The notes under the pieces were generated by a model. That model had not been told where the DNA came from. It worked only from the letters and a program-made list of their open reading frames with translations, and did not search any database. This document shows positions 7,682 through 17,620 of a stretch of 64,000 bases of DNA, one piece after another (positions within the stretch are counted from its first letter, which is position 1; every line of letters begins with the position of its first letter). Origin of the DNA: Bacteroidota bacterium (GTDB taxonomy: Bacteria > Bacteroidota > Bacteroidia > Chitinophagales > Chitinophagaceae); NCBI GenBank assembly GCA_013285595.1, contig JABDHF010000001.1:38904-102903 (forward strand), given 5' to 3'. A program made the position numbers and the translations under genes.

Positions 7682-9175
7682 TTATTCTATTGTATAAGAC
7701 ACCGTACCATCCTTCTCATCTTTCAGTTGTATGCCTGCTTCCAGTAGTTTGTTCCTGATCTGGTCTGATGTGGCAAAGTCTTTCCTTTTCTTGGCGTCTG
7801 TCCTTATCTCTATTAATAATGACAGTACATTGTCCAGCTTGCCGCTTTGCTGCGCCAGCATGGGTTGCATACCCAGTATATCTACAAGGTATGTTTTAAA
7901 TGCAGTTTTCAGGCTGGCAAAAGTATCTGCGGCAATTGCGCCGTGCTTTACCTGCCCGCCTTTTATGCCATTGATCACCGGTGCCAGTTCGAAAAGATTG
8001 GCAATGACCTTGGCAGTGTTAAAGTCATCGTTCATGAAATCTGCACATTCATTGATCCAGGTGGTTACCTGTTTGTCCAGCTCAGCATCTTCTGCTATCG
8101 TATTGCCGGGATGCTCCAGCTTTTGCAGTATCTCGTATGCTTCCCACAACCTGCGAAATGCACGCTCAGAGGCTTGCAGTGCCTCATTGCCAAAATCGAG
8201 TGTGCTGCGGTAATGCGTTTGCAAAATATAGAAGCGCACTACCATAGGATGATAGGCCTGCTCCAGCAACGGATGATTGCCACTAAACAGCTCAGACAGC
8301 TTGATCACATTGTTATAGCTCTTGCCCATCTTCTTACCGTTGATGGTGATCATGTTGTTGTGCATCCAGTAGCGCACCGGGGCGTGGCCGTGAACTATAG
8401 TAGATTGTGCTATCTCGCTTTCGTGGTGCGGGAACATCAGGTCCATGCCGCCGCCGTGTATGTCGAACGTTTCGCCAAGGTACTTACTGCTCATCGCCGA
8501 GCATTCTATATGCCAACCGGGGAAACCTTCGCCCCATGGGCTTATCCACCGCTGTATATGTTCCGGCGGGGCATTTTTCCATAGCGCAAAGTCTACTTTA
8601 TTGCGTTTTTCGTCCTGCCCGTCAAGTTCACGGGTAGTTTCCAGCTGGTCTTCAAGCACCCTGCCAGAGAGCTTTCCGTAAGGGTAGCTTTCGGCGTATT
8701 TCTTTACATCAAAGTATACAGAGCCATTTACCTCGTAGGCATAACCTTTTTCTATGATGGTCTGTATCATGCTTATCTGCTCCACTATATGGCCGGTAGC
8801 TGTAGGCTCTATAGATGGGTCGTCGCAGTTGAACAGGCGCATACCCTGGTGGTAGAGCGTGGTGTATTTATGCACCATCTCCATAGGCTCCAGCTTTTCC
8901 AGCTTTGCCTTTTCGCCTACCTTGTCTACCGCGTCCCGGCCTTCTTCTTCAAAGTGCCCTGCATCGGTAATATTGCGCACATAGCGCACTTTATAGCCCA
9001 GGTGTTTCAGGTAGCGTTGCACCACATCGAATGTAATGTACGGACGCGCATGGCCCAGGTGAGACTCACCCGATACGGTAGGGCCGCACACATACAGGCC
9101 GGCGTAGCCGGGGGTTATGGATTCAAACTTTTCTTTCTGGCGGGTATATGAATTATGAAAATGAAGTTCGGACAT
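7682..9175 (-). CDS. cysS: Cysteinyl-tRNA synthetase
   Basis: Class I aminoacyl-tRNA synthetase that charges tRNA-Cys in the cytosol. The 497-residue length is normal. The HIGH-type motif reads [11 protein letters not shown] near residue 35, with zinc ligands including the preceding CGP, CSAMSSK and HHE (about residues 225 and 250); the KMSKS-type motif is KMGKS near residue 282, where glycine replaces the first serine. The C-terminal helical anticodon-binding region ends with [14 protein letters not shown]. An essential gene; apparently monocistronic, with a hairpin just downstream. Confidence 0.96.
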   Translation of the reverse strand: MSELHFHNSYTRQKEKFESITPGYAGLYVCGPTVSGESHLGHARPYITFDVVQRYLKHLGYKVRYVRNITDAGHFEEEGRDAVDKVGEKAKLEKLEPMEMVHKYTTLYHQGMRLFNCDDPSIEPTATGHIVEQISMIQTIIEKGYAYEVNGSVYFDVKKYAESYPYGKLSGRVLEDQLETTRELDGQDEKRNKVDFALWKNAPPEHIQRWISPWGEGFPGWHIECSAMSSKYLGETFDIHGGGMDLMFPHHESEIAQSTIVHGHAPVRYWMHNNMITINGKKMGKSYNNVIKLSELFSGNHPLLEQAYHPMVVRFYILQTHYRSTLDFGNEALQASERAFRRLWEAYEILQKLEHPGNTIAEDAELDKQVTTWINECADFMNDDFNTAKVIANLFELAPVINGIKGGQVKHGAIAADTFASLKTAFKTYLVDILGMQPMLAQQSGKLDNVLSLLIEIRTDAKKRKDFATSDQIRNKLLEAGIQLKDEKDGTVSYTIE

Positions 9176-9405
9176 AGCTATTTAAAATTGTGCTTTGGCT
9201 GTTTTGTATAAAAACTGCTCAAAAACGGATGTAAAAATAATTAAAGAAACGGAAGTGAATTAAGAAGCAGTAAACAATGGTGAGCTGCTAACAACAGGAA
9301 CAACAACACAGCCCGGAGAGGTATGGGGTATGCCGGAGGTTATTTATTTCTATGTTCGCTGTATATGACATGGTTGTCGTTTGAATACAAACTTAATGAA
9401 TATTT

Positions 9406-10305
9406 TTAATTATCCTTTGCTGCCCGCATTAATACGTCTTTTTCTTCTGCAGAAAGGGAGTTATAGCCTTTTTGATTGATCTTATCCAGTATGTCATCTA
9501 TACGCCTTTGAGAAACACCATTCTTAGGTTCATAGCTATTATTACCCCCGTTCCTTTTATTATTCCTGTTTTGTATAGCCTTTTCATTAGGTGTCACCAG
9601 GCCTTCTACTTTGGCTGTGAAGCTATACATCCATTCGCCGGGCCTGTAGCCTGCCTGCAGCAGTTTCACATACCCCAGGCCCATAAGCGAGCCGCCTGCA
9701 AGCATAGCGATAACCGGCCAGTAAAAACCAGAACCAAGAACCATAAGCACCGTAAATACCCCCGCCACCACACTTATAGGTATGCTAAAGGTTTCGGTAA
9801 GGTAAAACCGGTATTTAGGGGTAAGCACAAAAGCGGCTGTAGCCATACCCATCAACCCCGCCCGTGAGCCGAGGATGCCTACAGTATGCGGAACAGAAAC
9901 CGGGAAGAACTGGCATAGCAGGTAAAAAGCCCCACCCACCACCAGACAATATGCATATAGGGGTATTACCTGCCTGTGCCCTACCAGCATCTGTACCACA
10001 GAGCCAAAACAGTATAACCATAGCATATTGCTCAGCAACTCAAAGAAGCCACTGAAGTGAAACCAGCCATAAGTAAGAATAGTCCACCAGTGAGTCTTAA
10101 ATTCAGAAAGGGCAGGCAGCGCTACACCACCTATGAAGTATTGATTAAAAGGTGTTTCGTCGCCTACGTAAATGATCTTGATCGTTGCCCAGCTCAGCCC
10201 AAGTATCGCGAAACAGACTCCTGATGCAAGTATCAGCTGTAGCACTGCATTATTGGTAAAGCCTGGAATGTAGGATAGCGCTGATCTTTTTTGCCTTGTA
10301 CTCAT
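9406..10305 (-). CDS. Rhomboid-like membrane protein, probably inactive, with DUF6576 tail
   Basis: 299-residue multi-pass protein with a rhomboid fold (about six membrane helices within residues 20-225) and a cytosolic C-terminal DUF6576-type segment (RRIDDILDKINQKGYNSLS). The conserved HxxxxxxxxN region of helix 2 is present (WFHFSGFFELLSNM), but where active rhomboids have GASGAIFG this protein has GSRAGLMG, placing arginine at the catalytic serine, and the helix-6 histidine of AHLGG is replaced (MLAGG). It is therefore probably a pseudoprotease. It is followed, in the transcription sense, by nothing close; the active-looking paralogue lies 30 nt upstream, so they are probably cotranscribed. 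Confidence 0.85.
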   Translation of the reverse strand: MSTRQKRSALSYIPGFTNNAVLQLILASGVCFAILGLSWATIKIIYVGDETPFNQYFIGGVALPALSEFKTHWWTILTYGWFHFSGFFELLSNMLWLYCFGSVVQMLVGHRQVIPLYAYCLVVGGAFYLLCQFFPVSVPHTVGILGSRAGLMGMATAAFVLTPKYRFYLTETFSIPISVVAGVFTVLMVLGSGFYWPVIAMLAGGSLMGLGYVKLLQAGYRPGEWMYSFTAKVEGLVTPNEKAIQNRNNKRNGGNNSYEPKNGVSQRRIDDILDKINQKGYNSLSAEEKDVLMRAAKDN

Positions 10306-10335
10306 TAAAAGGGAAATGTAATTAGCTTAAAGTTA

Positions 10336-11160
10336 TTAATAAAAGCGGTTGCGTATCTTATTGTTCCATATTCTTAACAATATGAAAGCAAAGAGCATAC
10401 CGCCCAGGTGGGCAAAGTGCGCTATGTTGTCGCCCGCAGAGGCGTACAGGCCCTGGCTAAGCTCTATGAGCGCATACCCCGCAACAAAGTACTTAGCCTT
10501 AATGGGGATAGGAATGAAATAGATATACAGCTCTGTATTAGGAAACAAATACCCAAATGCAAAAAGCAACCCGAAAATAGCACCCGAAGCGCCCACCGTG
10601 GCTTCATTGATCATGGCAGAATAATAGGCATTGATCCTTAAAATAGAAGTAGAGGCACAGTCGCCGCAGTCCTTGTTTGCAGACCAGAAGTTGAGTATCC
10701 TGGTCAGTATCGGGTCATCGGCCAGGTTATGGTGCCTGATAAACTGCGCATACTCTACAAATGTAGGGTTTTGCTGGTAGTGCATAAAAGCATCGTGAAA
10801 GCGGGTGTACTCAAAGGTTAAAACCCCCAAATGGCAAAATGCAGCGCCTAAGCCGCAAACGAGGTAGAATATAAGAAAGCGGCGCGGGCCCCATACATCT
10901 TCCAGTATCCTGCCGAACATCCATAGCGCGAACATATTGAAGAATATGTGGCTGATGCTGCCGTGCATGAACATGTGGGTGAATATCTGCCACCAGCGGA
11001 ACAATGGTGACTGCCAGTAATGCAGCGCCAGGTAATCGTTGAGGTCTATGCCCCTGAGGCCTAAAGTATACGTGAACAGATAAACCAGGACGTTGATAAT
11101 AATAAGGTTCCTTACAACCATGGGTATCTGCTGTAAGCCACCAAACCTGAAATTTGACAT
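10336..11160 (-). CDS. Rhomboid family intramembrane serine protease
   Basis: 274-residue inner-membrane protease that cleaves substrates within the membrane; substrates unknown. It has the helix-2 motif HGSISHIFFNM, the catalytic serine in VGASGAIFG (about residue 191) and the catalytic histidine in AHFAHLGGMLF (about residue 250). An insertion of roughly 70 residues between helices 3 and 4 contains two close cysteines in KDCGDCAS. First gene of a two-gene unit with the probable pseudo-rhomboid. The start MSNFRFGG is only 4 nt downstream of a -7 promoter element, suggesting a leaderless or nearly leaderless message. Confidence 0.93.
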   Translation of the reverse strand: MSNFRFGGLQQIPMVVRNLIIINVLVYLFTYTLGLRGIDLNDYLALHYWQSPLFRWWQIFTHMFMHGSISHIFFNMFALWMFGRILEDVWGPRRFLIFYLVCGLGAAFCHLGVLTFEYTRFHDAFMHYQQNPTFVEYAQFIRHHNLADDPILTRILNFWSANKDCGDCASTSILRINAYYSAMINEATVGASGAIFGLLFAFGYLFPNTELYIYFIPIPIKAKYFVAGYALIELSQGLYASAGDNIAHFAHLGGMLFAFILLRIWNNKIRNRFY

Positions 11161-11164
11161 GCGG

Positions 11165-11172
11165 CAAAATTA
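11165..11172 (-). promoter_or_regulatory. Predicted -7 element of the rhomboid pair
   Basis: Minus-strand TAATTTTG, a full TAnnTTTG match, ending 4 nt before the start codon at 11160. Confidence 0.5.
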
Positions 11173-11327
11173 AATCAAAAATAATTCTGCCGTTTGTTAA
11201 GATGTTTGCTCAGCAAAAACTCATAGTCGGCCTTTCAAAATATATTAATTGAAAAATTACTTTTGTGTTAATAATTTTCCTAATTTGCAACTAGCCTCAA
11301 AATGTGGTAACCAAAAAATTTATTGAA

Positions 11328-13223
11328 ATGAAAAAAATTGTACTTAGCTTAATGGGTGCTGCCATGTGTGCAATGGCTGCCAATGCCCAGACACGTATGA
11401 CACTGCACGAAGAATTTACGGGAGAAAATTGCCCTCCCTGTGCCTCTACAAACCCAACTTTCTGGAGTTTATGCGACGGCGGAACTAACCCAACCAAGCT
11501 GATACACATTTCTTATATGGTGCCTATACCAACTGCAGGATTTTATTGCAACCGTACTACTGCAATATATACCTCGCGCGATGCTTACTATGCGGTACCA
11601 TTCGCTCCATATGGCCGTTACGATGGCAATGTTCCAGATCCTACAGCGGGTGACCCAGGCCACCCGGGCTATTTTGTACAGGCCGATATAGATGCGGAAG
11701 CAGCACGGGCAGATTCCTTTACATTCTCGCCACTAACAAGCGTATGGAGCAGCACTTACGACTCGGTTATAACCACGGTAACAATTACTGCAGGGTCTAC
11801 CGGCTGGAGCGGCACTACTCCTAAGTTGCGCGTGGCACTGATACAAACAAATGATTTTGCATCATCTCCGGGTACAAATGGCGAAACACATTTTGAAAAT
11901 GTGGTGCAGCAAATGTATCCTGATGTAAACGGATCTGCAATGCCAGCCACATGGGCGGCCGGCGAATCTCATACCTACACCATAGCCGGCAGGGTACCTG
12001 CGTATGTAGACAAAAGCCAATCGCCATACATGGTGGTATGGCTGCAGGACGACGGCAATAAGAACATAGCACAAGCAGGACAAACACCTATTTTAACTAT
12101 ACCGTATGATGTGGCTATAGGCAACCAGCCAAGCACAAATTGCGTAACAGGTACTTCAGGTTCTATAGCTCCTAGTGTAAAGATCACTAACACTGCCGCT
12201 GCTACTATTACATCCGCCACTATATACTACCAGGTAGATGGTGGTACTATGATGTCGCAGCCATGGACCGGCTCGCTGGCTACAGGCGCAACAACAGATT
12301 TCACCCTTCCAGCTGTTACCGTTGCCAGCGGTGCCCATACTATCTATGATTCTATTGCTGTGCCTAACGGCTTAAATGACATCAATACGATCAACAATGG
12401 CGCTACCACTGTTATGCTAGTACAGTCTACTACCGCCAGTGCATTGCCCCTGACCACAGATTTTGAAAGTGCATTACCTGCAAGCTGGGCATTATTTGAT
12501 GCAAACGGCAATGGTGAGAACTTTAAGTCTGCATCAGCTCCAAATCATGCTACAGGCAGCAAAGCAGTGAAGCACGATAACTACGATTACCCAAGTGGCG
12601 AAGCAAACTTTATCATATTGCCAACCCCTGCAATTGGTGCACATACACTCCTTACTTTTTGGGTAGCATATGCACAGTACAGCACAGAAAACGATATGCT
12701 TGAAGTGGTTACTTCATCTGATTGCGGTTTGAACTGGACTTCTATCTGGAGCAAATCAGGCTCTGACCTGAGCACTGCAGCAGCTATCACTTCTGCATTC
12801 ACTCCTACAGCAACACAATGGAGGCAAGAAGGCCAGGACTTATCATCAGTTGCCGCAGGCTCTATAGTTGCACTGAGGGGTACGAGTGATTTCGGGAATA
12901 ACCTTTATGTAGATGACATCCGTGTTGCTTCTGTAGTCGCGGTAAACCAGGTTGCAGCTCCTGCATCATCTGCAGTTACCATCTATCCTAACCCTGCTAA
13001 AGACAATGCCACTCTTTCATTCACCCTTTCCGGCCAAACAAATGTACAGGTATCAGTAGTAGACGAGCTGGGCCGTACTTTAAGCGTAGTAGCCAGCGAA
13101 GTAATGACTGCCGGTGCGCACACACTTAATATAAGCACACAGTCACTGGCAACAGGTGTTTATAATGTGCTTGTTCATACAGACGGTGGTACAAATACAC
13201 AGCATTTATCTGTTGTAAAATAA
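11328..13223 (+). CDS. Omp28-like secreted protein with T9SS type A sorting domain
   Basis: 631-residue exported protein: signal peptide to residue 20 (ends AANAQ), then an Omp28-like, thioredoxin-related domain with a CPPC motif at residues 35-38, a linker, a jelly-roll region around residues 385-540 (DFESALPASWALFDANG), and a C-terminal sorting domain starting VTIYPNPAKD that directs export through the type IX system and surface attachment. The start at 11328 gives a clean signal peptide; the ORF extends eight codons upstream. It is the first of four consecutive T9SS cargo genes on the plus strand and has its own terminator. A thiol role on the cell surface is inference. Confidence 0.88.
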   Translation: MKKIVLSLMGAAMCAMAANAQTRMTLHEEFTGENCPPCASTNPTFWSLCDGGTNPTKLIHISYMVPIPTAGFYCNRTTAIYTSRDAYYAVPFAPYGRYDGNVPDPTAGDPGHPGYFVQADIDAEAARADSFTFSPLTSVWSSTYDSVITTVTITAGSTGWSGTTPKLRVALIQTNDFASSPGTNGETHFENVVQQMYPDVNGSAMPATWAAGESHTYTIAGRVPAYVDKSQSPYMVVWLQDDGNKNIAQAGQTPILTIPYDVAIGNQPSTNCVTGTSGSIAPSVKITNTAAATITSATIYYQVDGGTMMSQPWTGSLATGATTDFTLPAVTVASGAHTIYDSIAVPNGLNDINTINNGATTVMLVQSTTASALPLTTDFESALPASWALFDANGNGENFKSASAPNHATGSKAVKHDNYDYPSGEANFIILPTPAIGAHTLLTFWVAYAQYSTENDMLEVVTSSDCGLNWTSIWSKSGSDLSTAAAITSAFTPTATQWRQEGQDLSSVAAGSIVALRGTSDFGNNLYVDDIRVASVVAVNQVAAPASSAVTIYPNPAKDNATLSFTLSGQTNVQVSVVDELGRTLSVVASEVMTAGAHTLNISTQSLATGVYNVLVHTDGGTNTQHLSVVK

Positions 13224-13243
13224 TGATAATTAATATTTTAAAG

Positions 13244-13280
13244 GGCCTGGCTTCATTTTTTGGAGCCAGGCCTTTCTTTT
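13244..13280 (+). terminator. Rho-independent terminator after the Omp28-like gene
   Basis: Stem GGCCTGGCT (13244-13252) with AGCCAGGCC (13264-13272), 11-nt loop, then TTTCTTTT. Confidence 0.85.
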
Positions 13281-13485
13281 GGGGTTAATATTTGCGGGAA
13301 ATTTATCTTTTTTTCAAAAAAAACATCCAATTAAGAATATTTAAGAATATTTGGTATGATAATTGGTGCGTATAAGAGGTAGTTACCTAATTTTTATTTT
13401 TGACTTTTTGTATTATTTTTTCATAATTTCGTGAGTCTCGTCTTCTTAATAACTATTTAATATTTAAAACTAAAAACTAAAAAAA

Positions 13486-15321
13486 ATGAAAAAGATTTTA
13501 CTCAGTTTAATGGCAGTTGCCGGCATTGCGGCAACAGCAAGTGCCCAGCTTACCGACGGAACGGTGTTCCCGGATTTTACGCTTACAGATATTCACGGTA
13601 ACGTGCACCACCTGTATGACGATCTTAATGCCGGTAAGACTGTATTTATCGACATTTCGGCTACATGGTGCAACCCATGCTGGAATTATCACAACAGCGG
13701 CGCACTGGATACATTGTATGCAAAACACGGCCCGTTAGGCCAGCCCGGTGTTTACTCAACTAGTACAAACGACGTTGTGGTATTATTTGTTCAGGGCGAA
13801 CCTACAAGCCACCTTGCAGAATTGTATAACACCGCAGGTGCAACGGCAGGCAGCGCCTCAGTTGAAACACCGTATGCTACATCTTCCCAGGGCGACTGGA
13901 CAGCACATACAGGCTATCCTATAATAGACGATACTACATCTTCAGATCCTGTTGTAGGAACACAAGCGCTTGACAATGCATGGCAAATTGCTTTTTTCCC
14001 TACAGTATACATGATCTGCCGTGATCACCTGGTGCATTCTTTAGAGCAGCCTACTGCTGCCCAGGCTTATGCTGCGGTTGCTAGTGGCTGTCCGGCTACT
14101 CCTCCGGCTACAGGTACATCACTTGATGCTAAAGCTATCGCCTATACCGGCTCAGGCTATTTTGTTTGTACAGCAACGCCTACGCTCAGCTTCCTGAACT
14201 ATAGCACCAGTCCCATCACTTCGGCCACAATTACCGTTAAAGACGGTACCGGCACCGTAGTAGGTACACAGGCATGGACAGGTTCTGTTGCATCATTGGA
14301 CTATCAGAACGTTGCATTCACAACTCCTATCACTGGCACATCGTTTTCAGGCTACACTTTTTCTGTTTCTGTACCCGGCGATATTAACCCGGCAAATGAT
14401 GCATTTACCGGCAGCACTTTCTCTATATACGATGCTGCAAATGCACAGGCAATACCATACACTGAAGACTTCTCTGCATCTGCTACCCTTAGCGATAAAT
14501 ATATATTCTTAGAGCCAAACGGTTTTGCTACAGTTGCTTCTGCAATGAATAACCCATCTAGCCCGGGTTCAAGCCTCGATGTTACAGGCCCTTCTGGTTC
14601 TTCTCCTGACACTGTTCTGTTGTTAGATGATTATGATGCGTCTCATAATACTGCCGCCTCTGTTAACCACAATTACGCTATACCATTCCTATATGGTAAC
14701 TATAACACAACCGGCCTTACACACGAAACTTTACAATTCGATGTAGCATATGCGGCCCGCACTGGCGCTCCAGCTACAGATAGCCTGAAAGTGTTAGTAT
14801 CTACAGATTGCGGCGGATCTTATCAGACTGCATGGGCAGTAGGTGGCGCAGCTCTTAAAACGGCCCCGGATGTTGCAACAAATTGGTTCGTGCCTACAGC
14901 TGCTACGCAGTGGAAACACATGAGCGCTCCAATAGGTGCTTACGCAAACTCAAACCTGATGATAGCTATCGAAGGTAAAAATCCAGCTACTGCCAGCACA
15001 GGTATGAGTATCTATCTTGACAATATCAAATTTGCAAACTCTACAGCAGTTGCGCAGGTTAACCTGGAAGATAACGTTGCTATCTATCCTAACCCGGCCA
15101 GAGACATGGCTAACCTGAACTTCAACCTGTCTGACGAAGCTACTATACAGGTAGAGGTTTCTGATGTTATGGGCCGCATAGTAAGTACTATCAGCCAGCA
15201 TGTAAATGCAGGAACAGACAAAATCGAAGTTCCTACTGCCAGCCTTGCTGCCGGTGTGTATAACGTAAAGATCACAAACGGAGAGTCAGTTACCGTTAAA
15301 AAATTATCAGTGGTTAAATAA
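13486..15321 (+). CDS. Secreted thioredoxin-fold protein with T9SS type A sorting domain
   Basis: 611-residue exported protein. Signal peptide to residue 20 (ATASAQ), then a TlpA/redoxin-like domain beginning VFPDFTLTDIHGN with a WCNPCW active site (cysteines 62 and 65), an Ig-like region, a jelly-roll domain around residues 330-520 with DYDASHNTAASVNHNYAI, and a C-terminal T9SS domain starting VAIYPNPARD and ending KKLSVVK. It shares domain layout and ending with the preceding gene, so the two are probably paralogues. Role unknown; a surface disulfide-handling function is inference. The 262-nt upstream gap is AT-rich and likely holds its own promoter (TAATTTCG near 13434). Confidence 0.88.
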   Translation: MKKILLSLMAVAGIAATASAQLTDGTVFPDFTLTDIHGNVHHLYDDLNAGKTVFIDISATWCNPCWNYHNSGALDTLYAKHGPLGQPGVYSTSTNDVVVLFVQGEPTSHLAELYNTAGATAGSASVETPYATSSQGDWTAHTGYPIIDDTTSSDPVVGTQALDNAWQIAFFPTVYMICRDHLVHSLEQPTAAQAYAAVASGCPATPPATGTSLDAKAIAYTGSGYFVCTATPTLSFLNYSTSPITSATITVKDGTGTVVGTQAWTGSVASLDYQNVAFTTPITGTSFSGYTFSVSVPGDINPANDAFTGSTFSIYDAANAQAIPYTEDFSASATLSDKYIFLEPNGFATVASAMNNPSSPGSSLDVTGPSGSSPDTVLLLDDYDASHNTAASVNHNYAIPFLYGNYNTTGLTHETLQFDVAYAARTGAPATDSLKVLVSTDCGGSYQTAWAVGGAALKTAPDVATNWFVPTAATQWKHMSAPIGAYANSNLMIAIEGKNPATASTGMSIYLDNIKFANSTAVAQVNLEDNVAIYPNPARDMANLNFNLSDEATIQVEVSDVMGRIVSTISQHVNAGTDKIEVPTASLAAGVYNVKITNGESVTVKKLSVVK

Positions 15322-15340
15322 TCATTGTGTATAATTAATA

Positions 15341-15374
15341 AAAAAAAGGGAGGCGAATTGCCTCCCTTTTTTTT
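15341..15374 (+). terminator. Rho-independent terminator, bidirectional
   Basis: A-run, GGGAGGC (15348-15354), loop GAATT, GCCTCCC (15360-15366) and a T8 run; the A-rich left side would also make it work on the other strand. Confidence 0.92.
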
Positions 15375-15468
15375 ATAACATTTTTAGCAAATTTGTCATA
15401 ATAATGCCTTTATTTTATTTGGTGGGAAATAAATTAATGTGTAATTTGCATGGGTAAAGATTGAAAAC

Positions 15469-16230
15469 ATGAAAAAGATTTTACTCCTGTCAGGTTTAGT
15501 GCTAACAATGTTTGGGGGCCGCGCTTCAGCCCAAACGTTTGTATTAGCTTCTGCTTCTGATACAATATATGCCTCGGCAAACTCATTAGGTGCTGTACCA
15601 GGCGCTACAGACTTTATTAAAAATGTATCGGCGTCCCATCCCGGCTTAGTGTTGAAGTGGACAGTTATAGGCACCAACTTCCCTGCCGACTGGCTGACAC
15701 AATCAGCATTCGGTATTTGCGACAACAATGTATGCCGCTACAATGTGGGGGATACCTCTTTATGGAATAATACAACACAGGTAGGCACCACAATTACCAC
15801 GGCTCCTTACCTGATTGATTCTTCCATGACCTTCGACCTCTCCCTGAGCCTGCCTACTGCAAGCACTGGCATACACTGGGTAACGGTGCAGATAGATGAC
15901 CATAGCCTTACTCCTCCTTATTCAAGGCGCGTAACTTTCATTATATCTAATGGTGTTACCGGCGTTACCCCTGTTACAAGATCAACCGATGATGTAGTGC
16001 TTTACCCTAACCCTGCAAAAGACGAAGTAAACATAGTTTATGACGCTAATGCCGACGTGAAAAACATAGCAGTATACAACATTATCGGTAAGCTTGTGAC
16101 CGTGTATAAAGTAACTGCAAATAACAGCGCTAACTTAGACATCAGCAATCTCTCATCAGGTATTTACTTTGTAAGGCTGATGAATTCACGTGGTGGCGTG
16201 GTAGTAACCAGGAAGTTTACAAAACAATAG
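15469..16230 (+). CDS. T9SS type A sorting domain protein, short
   Basis: 253-residue exported protein: signal peptide to about residue 21 (GGRASAQ), a beta-rich domain of about 140 residues with two cysteines in GICDNNVCRY, and a C-terminal T9SS sorting domain from VLYPNPAKDEVNIVYDAN to VTRKFTKQ. The next gene is a clear paralogue: same size, same CDxxVC pattern and a nearly identical sorting domain. No enzymatic motif is visible; an adhesin or matrix role is only a guess. The sequence TAATTTGC (15442-15449) 19 nt before the start resembles the -7 element with one base missing. Confidence 0.87.
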   Translation: MKKILLLSGLVLTMFGGRASAQTFVLASASDTIYASANSLGAVPGATDFIKNVSASHPGLVLKWTVIGTNFPADWLTQSAFGICDNNVCRYNVGDTSLWNNTTQVGTTITTAPYLIDSSMTFDLSLSLPTASTGIHWVTVQIDDHSLTPPYSRRVTFIISNGVTGVTPVTRSTDDVVLYPNPAKDEVNIVYDANADVKNIAVYNIIGKLVTVYKVTANNSANLDISNLSSGIYFVRLMNSRGGVVVTRKFTKQ

Positions 16231-16249
16231 ACTATTCTTTAGAAATATT

Positions 16250-16285
16250 AAAAAGGAGAAACCGGCTGGTTTCTCCTTTTTGTTT
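16250..16285 (+). terminator. Rho-independent terminator, bidirectional
   Basis: AAAAAGGAGAAACC (16250-16263), loop GGCT, perfect reverse complement at 16268-16281, then GTTTT. Confidence 0.92.
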
Positions 16286-16348
16286 TATATCAGGAATTGA
16301 ATGCAGTTAAATAATTTTTTTATTATATTGCATAGACAACATAATTGT

Positions 16349-17056
16349 ATGAAGCACTTATATGCAGTATTTGCCGTTTGTTTACTTTTTTGCGGCTCAC
16401 TACATGGGCAATCATTCACTGTAGCGTACGATACCGTTTACATAACACCGGGAAGTGATACAGATATAACCAATAGCGTTATTAACTTGACAGCGGCCCC
16501 AATTAATGTGAACTGGAAAATAGCGGCCACTAATTTCCCCGCAGGGTGGATTCCGGGCAGCGCCATTTGCGATGTTGATGTATGTCATTACGCAGACTAT
16601 CTCTGGCCTTCAGCTACAACAGAAAGCTCAGGCCCGTATATACCCGGATCAAATACCTACAGGGTTATATTAGACCTTGCATCAGTTCCATCCACCGGCA
16701 TATATTACCTTACTGTAATGATGCATAACCCGGCTATCCCCGCAGACTCGGCAAGCCAAACCTACATTACAGCTGCCGGCACAACATCGGGCATACGGGG
16801 CCTGCAAAGAACAAGCGAAGCCACTATTTACCCTAATCCCGCACAAAACGAATTGAACATTGTTTATGATGCCAGTGCTGACATAAAAAGCATAGCAGTG
16901 TACAACATTATAGGTAAAGTAATGAGCGTATATAAAGTAACGGCTAACACCAGTGCCAACCTGGATATCAATAACCTTCCGTCAGGCATTTACTTCGCAA
17001 GGCTTGCTAACAATAGTGGCCAGGTTCTAGTAACAAAGAAATTTACAAAACAGTAG
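16349..17056 (+). CDS. T9SS type A sorting domain protein, paralogue of 15469 gene
   Basis: 235 residues from the ATG at 16349 (MKHLYAVFAVCLLFC), chosen because it gives a proper signal peptide; the frame extends 16 codons upstream without one. Signal peptide ends at about residue 21 (SLHGQ). The middle domain contains AICDVDVCHYADY, matching the cysteine pair of the preceding gene, and the sorting domain runs from ATIYPNPAQNELNIVYDAS to VTKKFTKQ. The two genes are a tandem duplication; the strong conservation of the C-terminus compared with the middle suggests that the mature domains have diverged in binding role, which is inference. Confidence 0.86.
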   Translation: MKHLYAVFAVCLLFCGSLHGQSFTVAYDTVYITPGSDTDITNSVINLTAAPINVNWKIAATNFPAGWIPGSAICDVDVCHYADYLWPSATTESSGPYIPGSNTYRVILDLASVPSTGIYYLTVMMHNPAIPADSASQTYITAAGTTSGIRGLQRTSEATIYPNPAQNELNIVYDASADIKSIAVYNIIGKVMSVYKVTANTSANLDINNLPSGIYFARLANNSGQVLVTKKFTKQ

Positions 17057-17087
17057 TTTTCAATAAACGGATCTCTCCACAGAGTCT

Positions 17088-17414
17088 TTATTCAAAATAG
17101 CGCACCATACACTCCTTAAGCATCCTTTCCTGCTCGCCTATGCCAGTCAGGTCCATATGCTTCAGCTCGTTGAAATGGGGCCAGTTATCGGCATCCCTGC
17201 CCACGTATTCATAATAACCACGCTGGCACAGCAACGTGCATACGGCTATATGCATCAGGTCCTGCTTTTGCTCTTTCGAGAATTTCTTGCGCGGCAGCTT
17301 ACCCAGTTCATTCACCCCTATCAAAAAAAGGATGCCTTCTATATCAGGCACTTTGCCGAAGCGCTCCTCCAGTATCTTTTCAGTATCTGCCCAGCGTTGT
17401 TCAAAATCTTCCAT
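17088..17414 (-). CDS. Conserved hypothetical protein, 108 residues
   Basis: Small cytosolic protein without signal peptide, starting MEDFEQRWADTEKILEERFG. It has an acidic helical N-terminus, a hydrophobic stretch EGILFLIGVNELG (about residues 25-37), a basic segment PRKKFSKEQKQD and a C-terminal half with HIAVCTLLCQRGYYEYVGRD and HFNELKHMD. It looks like an all-helical protein; the presence of typical Bacteroidota codon use supports a real gene, but I do not recognise a family with confidence. It is convergent with the T9SS cluster. Confidence 0.75.
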   Translation of the reverse strand: MEDFEQRWADTEKILEERFGKVPDIEGILFLIGVNELGKLPRKKFSKEQKQDLMHIAVCTLLCQRGYYEYVGRDADNWPHFNELKHMDLTGIGEQERMLKECMVRYFE

Positions 17415-17584
17415 ATTGTTCCCCCTTCTATCCGTATTTGTGTACTTAATATTAAAACGCGAAATTAAGGCAATAATGACAATAGCCCCTCTAATGTCCC
17501 CGATAGTGAAAATATAGGATTACCTTCCCTTTTTAAAAAAAGTTAAAACTGCTTTTTTATTTAGCTGTTTTTCTATTTCCTTTT

Positions 17585-17592
17585 TACTTTTG
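17585..17592 (+). promoter_or_regulatory. Predicted -7 element of the MoxR gene
   Basis: TACTTTTG, a full TAnnTTTG match, 28 nt before the start at 17621, within an AT-rich stretch. Confidence 0.45.
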
Positions 17593-17620
17593 ATTTTTGT
17601 AAAACTATTTTTAAAACTGT

